From contig CAYSLJ010000091.1 in NCBI GenBank assembly GCA_964431735.1, positions 1 through 30,065 of the forward strand: a stretch of DNA of 30,065 nt. Reading direction: 5' to 3'. The notes under the pieces are model-generated. The model ran no database searches. It was not told where the DNA came from and was given only the letters and a program-made list of their open reading frames with translations. Positions 7,518 through 15,741 of this stretch are shown piece after piece. Position 1 is the stretch's first letter, and each line of letters opens with the position of its first letter. A program made the position numbers and the translations under genes. This DNA is from CALARM01 sp964431735. GTDB lineage: Bacteria; Vulcanimicrobiota; SpSt-956; JAKJGF01.

Positions 7518-8255
7518 ATGGAAAGAAAAGACGGCAGAAAAAACGATGAACTTCGTAAGGTAAAGATAATACGTAATTACATAAAATATGCCGAAGGTTC
7601 GGCTCTGATAGAAATGGGCAACACAAAGGTAATATGTACTGCTTCCGTAGAAGACAGAATTCCTTCTTTCATAGAAGAAGAAGGAGGAGGAAGAGGATGG
7701 TTAACTGCAGAATATGCAATGCTTCCCAGAGCAACTCAGACAAGAAACAGGCGTTCCTCTTCAGGGAGAGCCAGTGAAATACAGAGACTCATAGGAAGAA
7801 CTCTGAGATCGGTAGTGAATTTTAAAGCCATAGGAGAAAGAACTATCATACTGGATTGTGATGTAATACAGGCAGACGGAGGCACGAGAACAGCTGCTAT
7901 TACAGGTGCATTTATAGCTCTCTGTGATTCAATAAGATATCTCATAAAAGAAAAAGATACAGGCAGAGGTGCACTGAGAAGTTATGTCGCAGCAGTAAGC
8001 GTTGGATTAAAAGACGGTGAAGAATTACTGGATCTGAATTACGAAGAAGATTCAACGGTAGATGTAGATTTTAACCTTGCCATGACGTCTTTCGGAGAGA
8101 TTGTAGAAATACAGACCACTGCAGAAGGGCGTCCCCTGTCGGAAATACAGCTTCAAAGTTTACTTGCAACGGGGAAAAGAGGTATTTCTTTACTTATTGA
8201 AAAACAGAAAGAAATACTTGGAACAGATATATTGGAGATATTTGTTAGTGAGTAG
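7518..8255 (+). CDS. rph: Ribonuclease PH
   Basis: 245-aa phosphorolytic 3'-5' exoribonuclease that trims tRNA 3' ends before CCA addition, relevant because most tRNAs at 9072-9915 lack an encoded CCA. Family signatures are RGWLTAEYAMLPRAT, the Arg-rich NRRSSSGRASEIQRLIGR stretch, DCDVIQADGGTRTAAITGAF and DLNYEEDS. A strong AAAGGAG SD precedes the ATG. The stop TAG (8253-8255) lies inside a heptamer tract that begins at 8248, so the last two residues are encoded by the repeat. rdgB follows on the same strand, as is common. Confidence 0.96.
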   Translation: MERKDGRKNDELRKVKIIRNYIKYAEGSALIEMGNTKVICTASVEDRIPSFIEEEGGGRGWLTAEYAMLPRATQTRNRRSSSGRASEIQRLIGRTLRSVVNFKAIGERTIILDCDVIQADGGTRTAAITGAFIALCDSIRYLIKEKDTGRGALRSYVAAVSVGLKDGEELLDLNYEEDSTVDVDFNLAMTSFGEIVEIQTTAEGRPLSEIQLQSLLATGKRGISLLIEKQKEILGTDILEIFVSE

Positions 8256-8324
8256 TGAATAGTGAGTAGTGAATAGAAAAGCTAATGTATGCTAATCACT
8301 GCTCACCACTCACCACTCACTACT
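8248..8324. repeat. Inverted pair of heptamer arms between rph and rdgB
   Basis: Left arm 8248-8275 is four 7-mers alternating GTGAGTA and GTGAATA. The right arm, 8297-8324, is four 7-mers of the CACTRCT/CACCACT type, the inverse. A 21-base spacer separates them, so a transcript could fold here. The left arm overlaps the end of rph. Confidence 0.8.
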
Positions 8325-8374
8325 ACCATAACAAAATAAGAGGTGAACAGTGAAAAGTGATGGGCTATATGCCT

Positions 8375-8409
8375 GTCACGCGTTACGTGTTACGCGTTAC
8401 GCATCACGT
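8375..8409 (+). repeat. Heptamer tract at the rdgB start
   Basis: Five consecutive 7-mers, read as GTCACGC then three GTTACG(T/C) then ATCACGT. The tract ends four bases before the likely ATG of rdgB at 8414 and is open in the rdgB frame. Confidence 0.75.
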
Positions 8410-8413
8410 ATTT

Positions 8414-9028
8414 ATGAAAAAAATGAACAAAGAACTTTTACTTGCTACAAAAAACAAACACAAGCTGGAAGAGTTATCCCATATACTTGCTCCTCTGGAC
8501 TGGCATGTCCGGACATGTGACGATGAAGATTATCCCGATGTCTCGGAAACAGGTAATACATTTGACGAAAATTCATGGATAAAAGCAACAGCACTGGTTG
8601 ACCATACAGGCAAACTATGTGTGGCAGACGATTCTGGTCTGGAAATTGATGCTCTTGATGGTATGCCGGGGGTTATGTCTGCCAGGTTCGGAGGGCCGGG
8701 AGCAACTTATGAGGAAAAAAATTCAAAAGTCCTTTCCCTGATGAAAGATGTGCCGGAAGAAAAAAGGACTGCCAGGTTTATATGCGTTGCATCTCTTGCC
8801 TGGCCTGACAGACAGGTTGAATTCTTCAGAGGTATATGTGAAGGGATGATTGCTTTCTCTCCTTCAGGCACTAACGGTTTCGGCTATGATCCCATTTTTT
8901 ATATCCCTTCCATGAAATCTACAATGGCAGAACTTTCGCCTGATGTTAAAAACCGGATAAGCCACAGAGCACAGGCTTTTACGAAGCTTGCTGATTTTTT
9001 ATCAAAAAAATACTGCATAAAACCTTGA
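8414..9028 (+). CDS. rdgB: XTP/dITP pyrophosphatase (RdgB/HAM1)
   Basis: 204-aa house-cleaning pyrophosphatase that hydrolyses ITP, dITP and XTP to monophosphates. Signatures are LLATKNKHKLEEL at the N-terminus, ETGNTFDENSWIKA, ADDSGLEIDALDGMPGV and GTNGFGYDPIF. The start is a choice: ATG 8414 (or 8423) gives the normal length but has no SD. GTG 8357 or ATG 8360 has AGAGGTGA upstream and would add about 19 residues, most of them (TRYVLRVTHH) encoded by the heptamer repeat at 8375-8409. I prefer 8414 from family length. The stop TGA overlaps the -35 box of the tRNA promoter. Confidence 0.94.
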   Translation: MKKMNKELLLATKNKHKLEELSHILAPLDWHVRTCDDEDYPDVSETGNTFDENSWIKATALVDHTGKLCVADDSGLEIDALDGMPGVMSARFGGPGATYEEKNSKVLSLMKDVPEEKRTARFICVASLAWPDRQVEFFRGICEGMIAFSPSGTNGFGYDPIFYIPSMKSTMAELSPDVKNRISHRAQAFTKLADFLSKKYCIKP

Positions 9029-9053
9029 CAATCTATTTTTTTTTCAGTATACT
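9025..9053 (+). promoter_or_regulatory. Strong promoter of the tRNA cluster
   Basis: TTGACA (9025-9030), 17-base spacer, TATACT (9048-9053). The -35 box overlaps the rdgB stop codon (9026-9028). Transcription would start about ten bases before tRNA-Pro. Confidence 0.8.
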
Positions 9054-9071
9054 ATTGTTTACTGTAAAGGA

Positions 9072-9146
9072 CGGGGCGTAGCTCAGCTTGGCTAGAGCAC
9101 ATGGTTTGGGACCATGGGGTCGGAGGTTCAAATCCTCTCGCCCCGA
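9072..9146 (+). tRNA. tRNA-Pro (TGG)
   Basis: Cloverleaf with acceptor CGGGGCG/CGCCCCG, TAGCTCAG D-arm start, anticodon loop TTTGGGA in a 5-bp stem, GGTTCAAAT T-loop and discriminator A. CCA is not encoded. Confidence 0.96.
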
Positions 9147-9153
9147 TATAAGA

Positions 9154-9226
<73 letters not shown>

Positions 9227-9232
9227 GGATAT

Positions 9233-9310
9233 GGCGAGCGTAGCTCAGCTGGTTAGAGCGCTGGTCTGTGGAACCAGAAGTCGTGGGTTCAAGTCCCATC
9301 GTTCGCCCCA
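9233..9310 (+). tRNA. tRNA-His (GTG)
   Basis: Acceptor GCGAGCG/CGTTCGC, preceded by the extra G(-1) opposite C73 that marks tRNA-His. Anticodon loop CTGTGGA. CCA is encoded at 9308-9310. Confidence 0.96.
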
Positions 9311-9319
9311 GAGGTTCAG

Positions 9320-9392
9320 GCGCCCGTAGCTCAACGGATAGAGCGTCGGACTTCGGATCCGCCGGTTGGGGGTTCAAATCCCTTCGGGCGCG
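9320..9392 (+). tRNA. tRNA-Arg (TCG)
   Basis: Acceptor GCGCCCG/CGGGCGC, anticodon loop CTTCGGA giving TCG, GGTTCAAAT T-loop, discriminator G. The outermost pair of the anticodon stem appears to be a T-C mismatch. CCA is not encoded. Confidence 0.93.
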
Positions 9393-9407
9393 TTTGAAAA
9401 TTTTTTT

Positions 9408-9483
9408 GGGTCGCTAGCTCAGGTGGTAGAGCACCTGATTTTTAATCAGGGTGTCACAGGTTCGAGCCCTGTGCGGCCTACCA
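9408..9483 (+). tRNA. tRNA-Lys (TTT)
   Basis: Acceptor GGGTCGC/GCGGCCT with wobble pairs, anticodon loop TTTTTAA, GGTTCGAGC T-loop. CCA is encoded at 9481-9483. It is close kin to tRNA-Lys (CTT) at 9570. Confidence 0.95.
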
Positions 9484-9490
9484 GTAAATA

Positions 9491-9547
9491 ATGCGTGATG
9501 CGTAATGTGTAATATGTAATATAGAACACTCACGCATTACGCATTAC
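9491..9547. repeat. Heptamer arms between the two tRNA-Lys genes
   Basis: Left arm 9491-9518 is four 7-mers decaying from ATGCGTG to ATATGTA. Right arm 9527-9547 is three 7-mers (CACTCAC, GCATTAC twice) in the inverse sense, so the two could pair. Confidence 0.7.
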
Positions 9548-9569
9548 TCTTTAAAGGTATCAAATTCCC

Positions 9570-9642
9570 GGGTCGTTAGCTCAGTCGGTAGAGCACCTGA
9601 CTCTTAATCAGGGTGTCACAGGTTCGAATCCTGTACGGCCTA
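9570..9642 (+). tRNA. tRNA-Lys (CTT)
   Basis: Acceptor GGGTCGT/ACGGCCT, anticodon loop ACTCTTAAT reading CTT, GGTTCGAAT T-loop, discriminator A, no CCA. Large parts are identical to tRNA-Lys (TTT) at 9408, which suggests a local duplication. Confidence 0.95.
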
Positions 9643-9648
9643 TTATCA

Positions 9649-9724
9649 GTGAGTCGTGAGTCGTGAGTCGTGAGTCGAAGTCTATATGTTATTACCCACT
9701 CACCACTCACTGTTCACCACTCAC
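9649..9724. repeat. Inverted pair of heptamer arms between tRNA-Lys and tRNA-Leu
   Basis: Left arm 9649-9676 is four perfect copies of GTGAGTC. Right arm 9697-9724 is four 7-mers, three of them CACTCAC. The arms face each other across 20 bases. Confidence 0.85.
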
Positions 9725-9732
9725 CCGTTAAA

Positions 9733-9815
9733 GGGCGAGTGATGGAAAGGCAGACATGCAAGACTTAGGATCTTGTGGGGGTGACCCCGTGAGAGTTCAA
9801 ATCTCTCCTCGCCCA
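9733..9815 (+). tRNA. tRNA-Leu (TAG)
   Basis: Class II tRNA with a long variable arm (GGGG..CCCC). Acceptor GGGCGAG/CTCGCCC, anticodon loop CTTAGGA, discriminator A, no CCA. Confidence 0.95.
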
Positions 9816-9843
9816 TGAAGATAATTCAATAGAATTTCAATAA

Positions 9844-9915
9844 GCGGAAGTAGCTCAGTGGTAGAGCATCTGCTTGCCAAGCAGATGGTCGCGAGTTCAA
9901 GTCTCGTCTTCCGCT
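9844..9915 (+). tRNA. tRNA-Gly (GCC)
   Basis: Acceptor GCGGAAG/CTTCCGC, anticodon loop TTGCCAA in stem TCTGC/GCAGA, discriminator T, no CCA. Last gene of the cluster. Confidence 0.96.
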
Positions 9916-9973
9916 CTATTTTTGATTAATAGCAGTCAGAATTCAGCAATCACTTTTAATTATTTTCTGTTAG

Positions 9974-10003
9974 TTGAATTTTGATAGTTGTAAAGTTTAT
10001 AAA
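9974..10003 (+). promoter_or_regulatory. Possible promoter for tig-clpP-clpX
   Basis: TTGAAT (9974-9979), 18-base spacer, TATAAA (9998-10003), about 17 bases before the tig ATG. It would leave a very short leader that just contains the GAGGG SD. Judged by eye. Confidence 0.4.
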
Positions 10004-10020
10004 AATTGTGAGGGAAAATT

Positions 10021-11307
10021 ATGCAAGTTACAGTAAATAAATTACCAGGAAGTCGTGTGCTCTTAAATATTGAAGTTGAGACACAGAAAGTTACAGGTGC
10101 TTTTAATAAAGCCTATGAAATACTGAGCAGGAAAACCAGTATACCGGGGTTTAGAAAAGGAAAAGTACCTAAAAAAATACTTGAAAGAGCTATAGGTAAA
10201 GAGCTAATCTCAGATGAAGCATGTAATTTATTGCTTGCAGAAGCCTATACACAGGCTATAAAAGAAACAGATATTTTCCCTCTCGGTGAACCAGAACTGG
10301 ACGTAAAGAAAATAGAAGAAGGAAATCCAATGGTTTTCACCGCAGAAGTAGATGTAAAACCATTGATTTCACCTCCTGATTATAAATCGATTCAGATAGA
10401 AATTGAAAAAGATAAGTATAATATCAATGATAAACAGGTAGAGGAAAGTCTTGAAGTTTTCAAGACGCAATTCGCAGAAACAAAAGAAATAAAAGACAGA
10501 GGCCTTCAGACAGGGGATTTCGTGGATTTTACAATGAATATTACCGAAGTTGACTCTGAAGGAAAAGAAGTCAAAGGAGATACAAACAGAAAAAGAACTT
10601 TTTTCAAGGAAAACTCTATAGATCCTTCCATAATGAAGGAAATGGAAGACATGAAGGTAGATGAAACAAGAGAATTTACCATTACAGAAAATGAGAAGAA
10701 AGTTTCTTACGCTGTCAGCTTAAATTCTATTAAGGAAGTTCATCTTCCTGAACTTACAGATGAATTCCTTCAGAAAAATACTCACTTTAAAAGTATTGAT
10801 GAATTAAAGGAAAATTTCAAAAAAGAATGGGAACATATTCTCGGTGATAAGAAAAGAAGCTATATAAAAGAGACAGTATTTAATAAACTGATTGAAGGTA
10901 TAGAAAAAGACAGTTCCATTGAAATACCGCTATATCTTTTAAATACAAAAGTAACAAATCTGATGAACAGTCACATAGTGCAGCTGTCTCAGAGTCATTC
11001 TTCTCTTGATGCTTATTTAAAACAGGCAGGTATTACCAAAGAAGAATATGTTGAAAAACTTAAAGAAGAAGCTACAAAGTCTATAAAAGTAGATCTTATT
11101 ATTGATTCTATAGGCAATAGCGAACAGATACATATACCGGACGAAGATGTAAAGGATGCTGTAAGAAAACTTGAATTCTTCAAAGATAAAAGCAGAACCA
11201 ATAAAAACCTTGACAAAAGAGATTTTGAAGATTATATGAAGATTCAGATGAGAAAACAGAAAATTATAGATTTTCTCCTTACCAGTGTCAATGTTATAGA
11301 AAATTAA
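10021..11307 (+). CDS. tig: Trigger factor, ribosome-bound chaperone
   Basis: 428-aa chaperone that meets nascent chains at the ribosome exit tunnel. The ribosome-binding signature is GFRKGKVP at 43-50. The FKBP-type peptidyl-prolyl isomerase domain starts near 161 (GLQTGDFVDF) and ends near 240. The helical C-terminal cradle fills the rest. A GAGGG SD lies six bases before the ATG. It is followed by clpP (22-base gap) and clpX, the order found in many bacteria, so it heads a protein-quality operon. Confidence 0.96.
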   Translation: MQVTVNKLPGSRVLLNIEVETQKVTGAFNKAYEILSRKTSIPGFRKGKVPKKILERAIGKELISDEACNLLLAEAYTQAIKETDIFPLGEPELDVKKIEEGNPMVFTAEVDVKPLISPPDYKSIQIEIEKDKYNINDKQVEESLEVFKTQFAETKEIKDRGLQTGDFVDFTMNITEVDSEGKEVKGDTNRKRTFFKENSIDPSIMKEMEDMKVDETREFTITENEKKVSYAVSLNSIKEVHLPELTDEFLQKNTHFKSIDELKENFKKEWEHILGDKKRSYIKETVFNKLIEGIEKDSSIEIPLYLLNTKVTNLMNSHIVQLSQSHSSLDAYLKQAGITKEEYVEKLKEEATKSIKVDLIIDSIGNSEQIHIPDEDVKDAVRKLEFFKDKSRTNKNLDKRDFEDYMKIQMRKQKIIDFLLTSVNVIEN

Positions 11308-11329
11308 CCAGTATTGGAGGTAAAAATCA

Positions 11330-11953
11330 ATGAATAATTATGAAGAGAATGACATAAAAGCCTCTTATCTTGTGCCCATGGTTGTTGAACAAACCCCCAG
11401 AGGTGAACGATCTTACGATATATATTCCCGTCTGCTAAAAGAGAGAATAATTTTTATAGGAAGTCCCATAGATGATGTATCGGCCAATCTCATCATTGCC
11501 CAGCTCCTGTTCCTGGAAAAAGACGATGCCGATAAAGATATAGATTTATATATTAACAGTCCGGGAGGTTCTACTACATCAGGTCTGGCTATTTATGATT
11601 GTATGCAGTTAGTAAAACCGGATGTATCAACTATATGTATGGGTCTTGCCGCAAGCGCTGCCGCTATTTTACTTGCAGGCGGCACAGCAGGAAAGCGTTA
11701 TGCTCTTCCCTATTCCAGAATCCTTATACACCAGCCCTGGATAAGGGGACTGGGAGGACAGGCGACAGATATAGACATACATGCCCAGGAAATTATGAGA
11801 ACAAGGCGTATCATGAATGAAATACTTGCCCATCATACAGGTAAACCTATAGATAAGATAAAAAATGATACTGAGAGAGATTATTACATGTCTCCCGATG
11901 AAGCACGAGAATACGGTATTATAGATAAAATAATCAGCAAAAATACACGATAA
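11330..11953 (+). CDS. clpP: ATP-dependent Clp protease proteolytic subunit
   Basis: 207-aa serine protease subunit that forms the tetradecameric barrel served by ClpX. The triad is visible: S109 in GLAASAAA, H134 in ILIHQP and D184 in the DTERDYYM segment. The NSPGG oxyanion region is at 76-80. TTGGAGG lies just upstream of the ATG. The N-terminal stretch before the mature body (about 15-20 residues) may be a propeptide. It sits between tig and clpX in one apparent operon. Confidence 0.97.
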   Translation: MNNYEENDIKASYLVPMVVEQTPRGERSYDIYSRLLKERIIFIGSPIDDVSANLIIAQLLFLEKDDADKDIDLYINSPGGSTTSGLAIYDCMQLVKPDVSTICMGLAASAAAILLAGGTAGKRYALPYSRILIHQPWIRGLGGQATDIDIHAQEIMRTRRIMNEILAHHTGKPIDKIKNDTERDYYMSPDEAREYGIIDKIISKNTR

Positions 11954-11991
11954 ACCTGCCTCAATTTACTCAAATAAGGAAGTGAATTATA

Positions 11992-13260
11992 TTGTTTAAA
12001 TTTGGAGATGATACCAAACCGATTAAATGTTCCTTTTGCAGTAAAAGTCACCAGCAGGTCAGAAAACTGATAGCAGGCCCGGGCGTTTATATCTGTGATG
12101 AATGTATAGAACTCTGTAACGATATTATAGAAGAAGAACTCGGTAAAAGAGTTGAAAAAAGTTTTCGTTTTCGCGGATTACCAAAACCTAAAGATATAAA
12201 TAATATTTTCAATCAATACGTTATAGGACAGGATAAGGCAAAAAAAGTTCTTTCCGTAGCAGTATATAATCATTATAAGAGAATAAACACCAAGCTTCAG
12301 GCTGATGATGTAGAACTGCAGAAAAGTAATATCCTTATGATTGGTCCTACAGGGTGCGGGAAAACATACCTTGCTCAGACTCTTGCGAAAATACTTGATG
12401 TTCCCATAGCAATCTCAGATGCCACCTCACTGACTGAAGCAGGTTATGTAGGAGAAGATGTAGAAAACATCCTTCTCAGACTCATACAGGCAGCGGATTA
12501 TGATATAAAAAAAGCCGAAAAAGGTATTATCTATATAGATGAAATAGATAAAATAGCAAGAAAATCAGAAAACCCTTCCATAACAAGAGATGTTTCAGGT
12601 GAAGGGGTTCAGCAGGCATTGCTCAGGATTTTAGAAGGAGAAACTGTAAACGTACCTCCCCAGGGCGGAAGAAAACATCCCCATCAGGAATTTATACAGA
12701 TAAATACGACAAATATATTATTTATCTGCGGCGGTTCCTTTGACGGCCTGGATAAAATAATAGAATCCCGTATAAGCACTAAAGCCATGGGATTTCGCGC
12801 AAAAATAGATACAAAAGCAAAAAAAGAAAAGAAAATGGGTGAAATCTTAACCCATGTACTTCAGGAAGACCTTCTTAAATTCGGAATGATACCGGAATTT
12901 ATAGGAAGACTACCTATTATAGCAACCCTTCATCCTCTTGATGAAGAAGCACTCGGAAAGATTCTGACTCTCCCCCGTAATGCTCTAATTAAACAGTATG
13001 AGAAAATATTTTATATGGACGGAGTTGAACTTGTTTTTACTCCGGAAGCCATTACTGCCATAGCAAAAGAGGCAAAAAAACGTAAAACAGGGGCACGAGC
13101 GCTCAGAACTATCCTGGAAGATGTAATGCTTGATATAATGTATGAAATTCCCTCTCAAACCTCTATCCAGAAAGTCCTTATTACAGAGAAAGTAATAACA
13201 GACAGAATAGAACCGATATACGAATCTATCGAAGAAGGTAAGAGAGAGAAATCTGCATAA
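11992..13260 (+). CDS. clpX: ATP-dependent Clp protease ATP-binding subunit ClpX
   Basis: 422-aa AAA+ unfoldase that feeds substrates to ClpP. The N-terminal C4 zinc-binding domain is present (C13, C16, C35, C38). Walker A is GPTGCGKT (118-125), Walker B is IIYIDEID (about 179-186), the pore loop is GYVG (151-154) and the RKH loop is at 227-229. The sensor-2 arginine is in GARALR. The start is TTG 11992 with AAGGAAG upstream. It ends the tig-clpP-clpX set; a copy of the 82-bp repeat and then a terminator follow. Confidence 0.97.
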   Translation: MFKFGDDTKPIKCSFCSKSHQQVRKLIAGPGVYICDECIELCNDIIEEELGKRVEKSFRFRGLPKPKDINNIFNQYVIGQDKAKKVLSVAVYNHYKRINTKLQADDVELQKSNILMIGPTGCGKTYLAQTLAKILDVPIAISDATSLTEAGYVGEDVENILLRLIQAADYDIKKAEKGIIYIDEIDKIARKSENPSITRDVSGEGVQQALLRILEGETVNVPPQGGRKHPHQEFIQINTTNILFICGGSFDGLDKIIESRISTKAMGFRAKIDTKAKKEKKMGEILTHVLQEDLLKFGMIPEFIGRLPIIATLHPLDEEALGKILTLPRNALIKQYEKIFYMDGVELVFTPEAITAIAKEAKKRKTGARALRTILEDVMLDIMYEIPSQTSIQKVLITEKVITDRIEPIYESIEEGKREKSA

Positions 13261-13268
13261 ATTATTTT

Positions 13269-13349
13269 ATATGAACATAATGAAGTCTTATGATTTACTG
13301 TCTGTTCATTTTCATACTTGTTTGTGACTGCTTCGGTCATGCCTGTTAG
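13269..13349 (+). repeat. 82-bp dispersed repeat, copy B
   Basis: Same element as 142-222 (inverted) and 19434-19514. It shares TTCATTTTCAT and CGGTCATGCCTGTTA with copy A. The second potential hairpin is kept as TGACTG/CGGTCA with one wobble pair; the first stem is damaged. It begins nine bases after the clpX stop. Confidence 0.75.
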
Positions 13350-13410
13350 ACAAAATTTTTCTACGTAATTTTCATCTAAAGCTTTATTTTTGATATGAAT
13401 CCCGGTACAG

Positions 13411-13462
13411 AACAGAATAGAGGGTTAACATTCTGAGTAAAATAGTCCTCTGTTCTGTTTTT
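13411..13462 (+). terminator. Terminator after clpX
   Basis: A 13-bp stem (AACAGAATAGAGG with CCTCTGTTCTGTT, one wobble) around a 23-base loop, ending in a T run. It is the first clear stop signal after clpX. Confidence 0.65.
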
Positions 13463-13474
13463 AGATTCCAGGGG

Positions 13475-13504
13475 TTGTTTTTAACAGGTCCTCTATGTTA
13501 TAAT
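13475..13504 (+). promoter_or_regulatory. Possible promoter of the HD-GYP gene
   Basis: TTGTTT (13475-13480), 18-base spacer and perfect TATAAT (13499-13504). The leader of about 150 bases to the ATG at 13664 contains the CAG-type heptamer arms. Confidence 0.5.
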
Positions 13505-13518
13505 CGGTAATTATAAAT

Positions 13519-13635
13519 CAGCTATCAGATCTCAGTTATCAGCATTCAGCTTTTATGGAAATTACATAACAAATATAGCTAAATTACAATTTTCTGTATT
13601 TGTAAGCTTTAGCTGAGAGCTGACCACTGAAAGCT
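13519..13635. repeat. CAG-family heptamer arms in the HD-GYP leader
   Basis: Left arm 13519-13553 is five consecutive 7-mers starting CAG (CAGCTAT, CAGATCT, CAGTTAT, CAGCATT, CAGCTTT). Right arm 13611-13635 carries the inverse (AGCTGAG, AGCTGAC, CACTGAA). They would bracket a 57-base loop in the leader RNA. Confidence 0.75.
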
Positions 13636-13663
13636 TAAAAAGATTGTAGAGGAAGTATAATTT

Positions 13664-15607
13664 ATGAGAAATAAAATAGATTTTGAAATGACAACAAATA
13701 TAGTAAGGGTCATAGCCTTTCTGGTGGCTATAATATTTTATTTTACCCAGATCCCGGGAGGCCGTTCCCCGGAAATAGGACTGAAGCAACTTAATACTTA
13801 TTTTTCTTCTTCTCCTGTTATCACAAAAAAAATTGACTCCTATGTAAAAAAACTGGAAAGTGCCGGAGGAGTAAAAACAGTAAATAATGAAAAAATTCTC
13901 AATAAAGATAAACTTATAAAATATCTTGCCGAAGAAGACGTTATAAAAAGTGAATTTGCACCTTTTTATAATTACAAAAATATATTTAATGCAGGAATAC
14001 TGGCTATTCTGTATATTATTATTGCTATAGTACTCACGAAAAGTTTACCCTATAATCCTGTTTTCAGTATTATTTTTGCATCTGTAGATTTTTTGCTGTC
14101 CACTGTGTTTATATTCTGGACAGGCGGTATAAATAGTCCTTTTATGTTTATGTATATTCTCCCTGTAGTTCACATAGCAACACAGATCGGGTTTCCTTAT
14201 TCTCTGGGAGTTGCAGTATTCAGTGCTGTTGTAATATTTCTCGGCTCAAACCTGTCTGGTATTTACGGTGTTGAAGTTATAAAAGATCCTTTTAAATCAA
14301 TAATTCCATTCACAGCCTTACTCGGTTTAAGCGGTTTCCTGGTGGGAACAATATCTAAAATGTTATCTCCCATGTCATCCACTCATATAGTTGTAGATGA
14401 AACTCCGAAAAGACTGGAAGATATAACAAGAAAGTATCAGGCTCAGAGCAAAGAATTACAGAAATATATAAATATGGAAGAGAATTTCAGAAGAAAACAG
14501 AGAGAATTTCATGGTATACATGAAATCATTCAGGAAATAGTATCAGAAGTAGATATAAAGAAATTACTTCCTCTTATTATGTTAAAAGCTGCAGAAGAAT
14601 GCGAAGCAAGAGTCGGAGCCACACTTTTGAAAACAACAGCCGGAGAATTAAGGGTTTATGAGAAATATAACCTTTCACCTGTATCGGAACAGATATTCAC
14701 TTCCAGATACGGAGAAGGTATAATGGGAACTGTTGCTTTAAAAGGAGAACCTGTATCTCTGGCAAAAAGTGACAATGATCCCCGTTTCTCTTATTTTGCC
14801 AGATGTCCGGAAAGGGTTCAGAATATTCTCTGTGTCCCCATGAACAACAAAGGAGAAAACAAAGGGGTCATTATAGTATGCAATAAACTTACAGGAGACA
14901 GATTCAGCGATGATGACCAGAGAACCCTTTCGATACTTGCAGGTATAGCAGCCTCTGCTATTGCAACGGCAGAGCTTTTTATAGAAATCGGCAATAAAAA
15001 TGAAGAACTGGCAGATGCATATACAAAACTTGAAAACAGTGTTGAAGATACCATTACTACCCTTGCAGAAGCCCTGGATGCAAAGGATAATTATACAAGA
15101 GAACATTCTAAAAGGGTATGCAGATATTCTGTTGCCCTTGCAGGAGATCTCGGCCTCAATGATGACCATATAGAACTTATCAGAAGGGGAGCTCTGCTCC
15201 ATGATATAGGTAAAATAGGTATACCTGACAGAATATTATTTAAACCGGAAGGACTGACAGATGATGAATTTGCCATAATAAAATCTCATGTTACTGAAGG
15301 TGCAAAGATAATACAGAAGGTAGATATCCTGAGTGATCTTACAGAGATAGTAAAATTTCATCATGAAAAATTTGATGGCACAGGCTACCCTGCCGGCCTT
15401 AAAGGAGAAAAGATTCCTCTCGGAGCAAGAATAGTGGCAGTATCCGATACCTATGACGCAATGACTACTGATAAGCCCTATCGTAAAGGATTTTCTCCTG
15501 AGGTAGCCCTTGAAAAAATGGCCAAATTTGCACCTGCCCAGGTAGGTATGGATATTTTTATGGCCTTTGAAAAGATGATGAGGAAAAATTCTTTCTTCAG
15601 AATGTAA
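13664..15607 (+). CDS. Membrane-bound GAF/HD-GYP phosphodiesterase
   Basis: 647-aa signalling protein expected to hydrolyse cyclic di-GMP. One hydrophobic helix (14-29) precedes a predicted extracytoplasmic loop (30-105). A cluster of about five membrane helices follows (107-126, 133-153, 157-175, 180-200, 213-232). A coiled-coil linker (245-290) leads to a GAF domain (about 290-440), then HD-GYP (about 455-640). HDIGK at 513-517 and HHEKFDGTGYP at 566-576 are complete, so it should be active. GAGGAAG precedes the ATG. The stop TAA is formed inside a heptamer (GTAAAGA). valS follows after a repeat tract, so operon membership is uncertain. Confidence 0.93.
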   Translation: MRNKIDFEMTTNIVRVIAFLVAIIFYFTQIPGGRSPEIGLKQLNTYFSSSPVITKKIDSYVKKLESAGGVKTVNNEKILNKDKLIKYLAEEDVIKSEFAPFYNYKNIFNAGILAILYIIIAIVLTKSLPYNPVFSIIFASVDFLLSTVFIFWTGGINSPFMFMYILPVVHIATQIGFPYSLGVAVFSAVVIFLGSNLSGIYGVEVIKDPFKSIIPFTALLGLSGFLVGTISKMLSPMSSTHIVVDETPKRLEDITRKYQAQSKELQKYINMEENFRRKQREFHGIHEIIQEIVSEVDIKKLLPLIMLKAAEECEARVGATLLKTTAGELRVYEKYNLSPVSEQIFTSRYGEGIMGTVALKGEPVSLAKSDNDPRFSYFARCPERVQNILCVPMNNKGENKGVIIVCNKLTGDRFSDDDQRTLSILAGIAASAIATAELFIEIGNKNEELADAYTKLENSVEDTITTLAEALDAKDNYTREHSKRVCRYSVALAGDLGLNDDHIELIRRGALLHDIGKIGIPDRILFKPEGLTDDEFAIIKSHVTEGAKIIQKVDILSDLTEIVKFHHEKFDGTGYPAGLKGEKIPLGARIVAVSDTYDAMTTDKPYRKGFSPEVALEKMAKFAPAQVGMDIFMAFEKMMRKNSFFRM

Positions 15608-15697
15608 AGAGTGAAAAGTGAAGAGTGAAGAGTGAAGGGTGAAACTTACGCGTAACGCGTGACGCGTCACGATTCTCATATCACGCATCACCTGTTA
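15604..15697. repeat. Mixed heptamer tract between HD-GYP gene and valS
   Basis: Six consecutive 7-mers of the GTGAARN type (15604-15645) run straight into GTRACGC-type 7-mers (15646-15665). Inverse units of the second type follow (to 15697). Two repeat families are joined here in one tract. Confidence 0.75.
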
Positions 15698-15741
15698 CAA
15701 ATCAGACAAAAAAATAAATTTAAAAAAGGACGTACATTTAT

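Noticed and set aside
14738..15202. Long minus-strand frames opposite the HD-GYP gene and several opposite valS, cydA and resB
   Set aside because: Antisense shadows of strongly conserved genes, without SDs or recognisable products.
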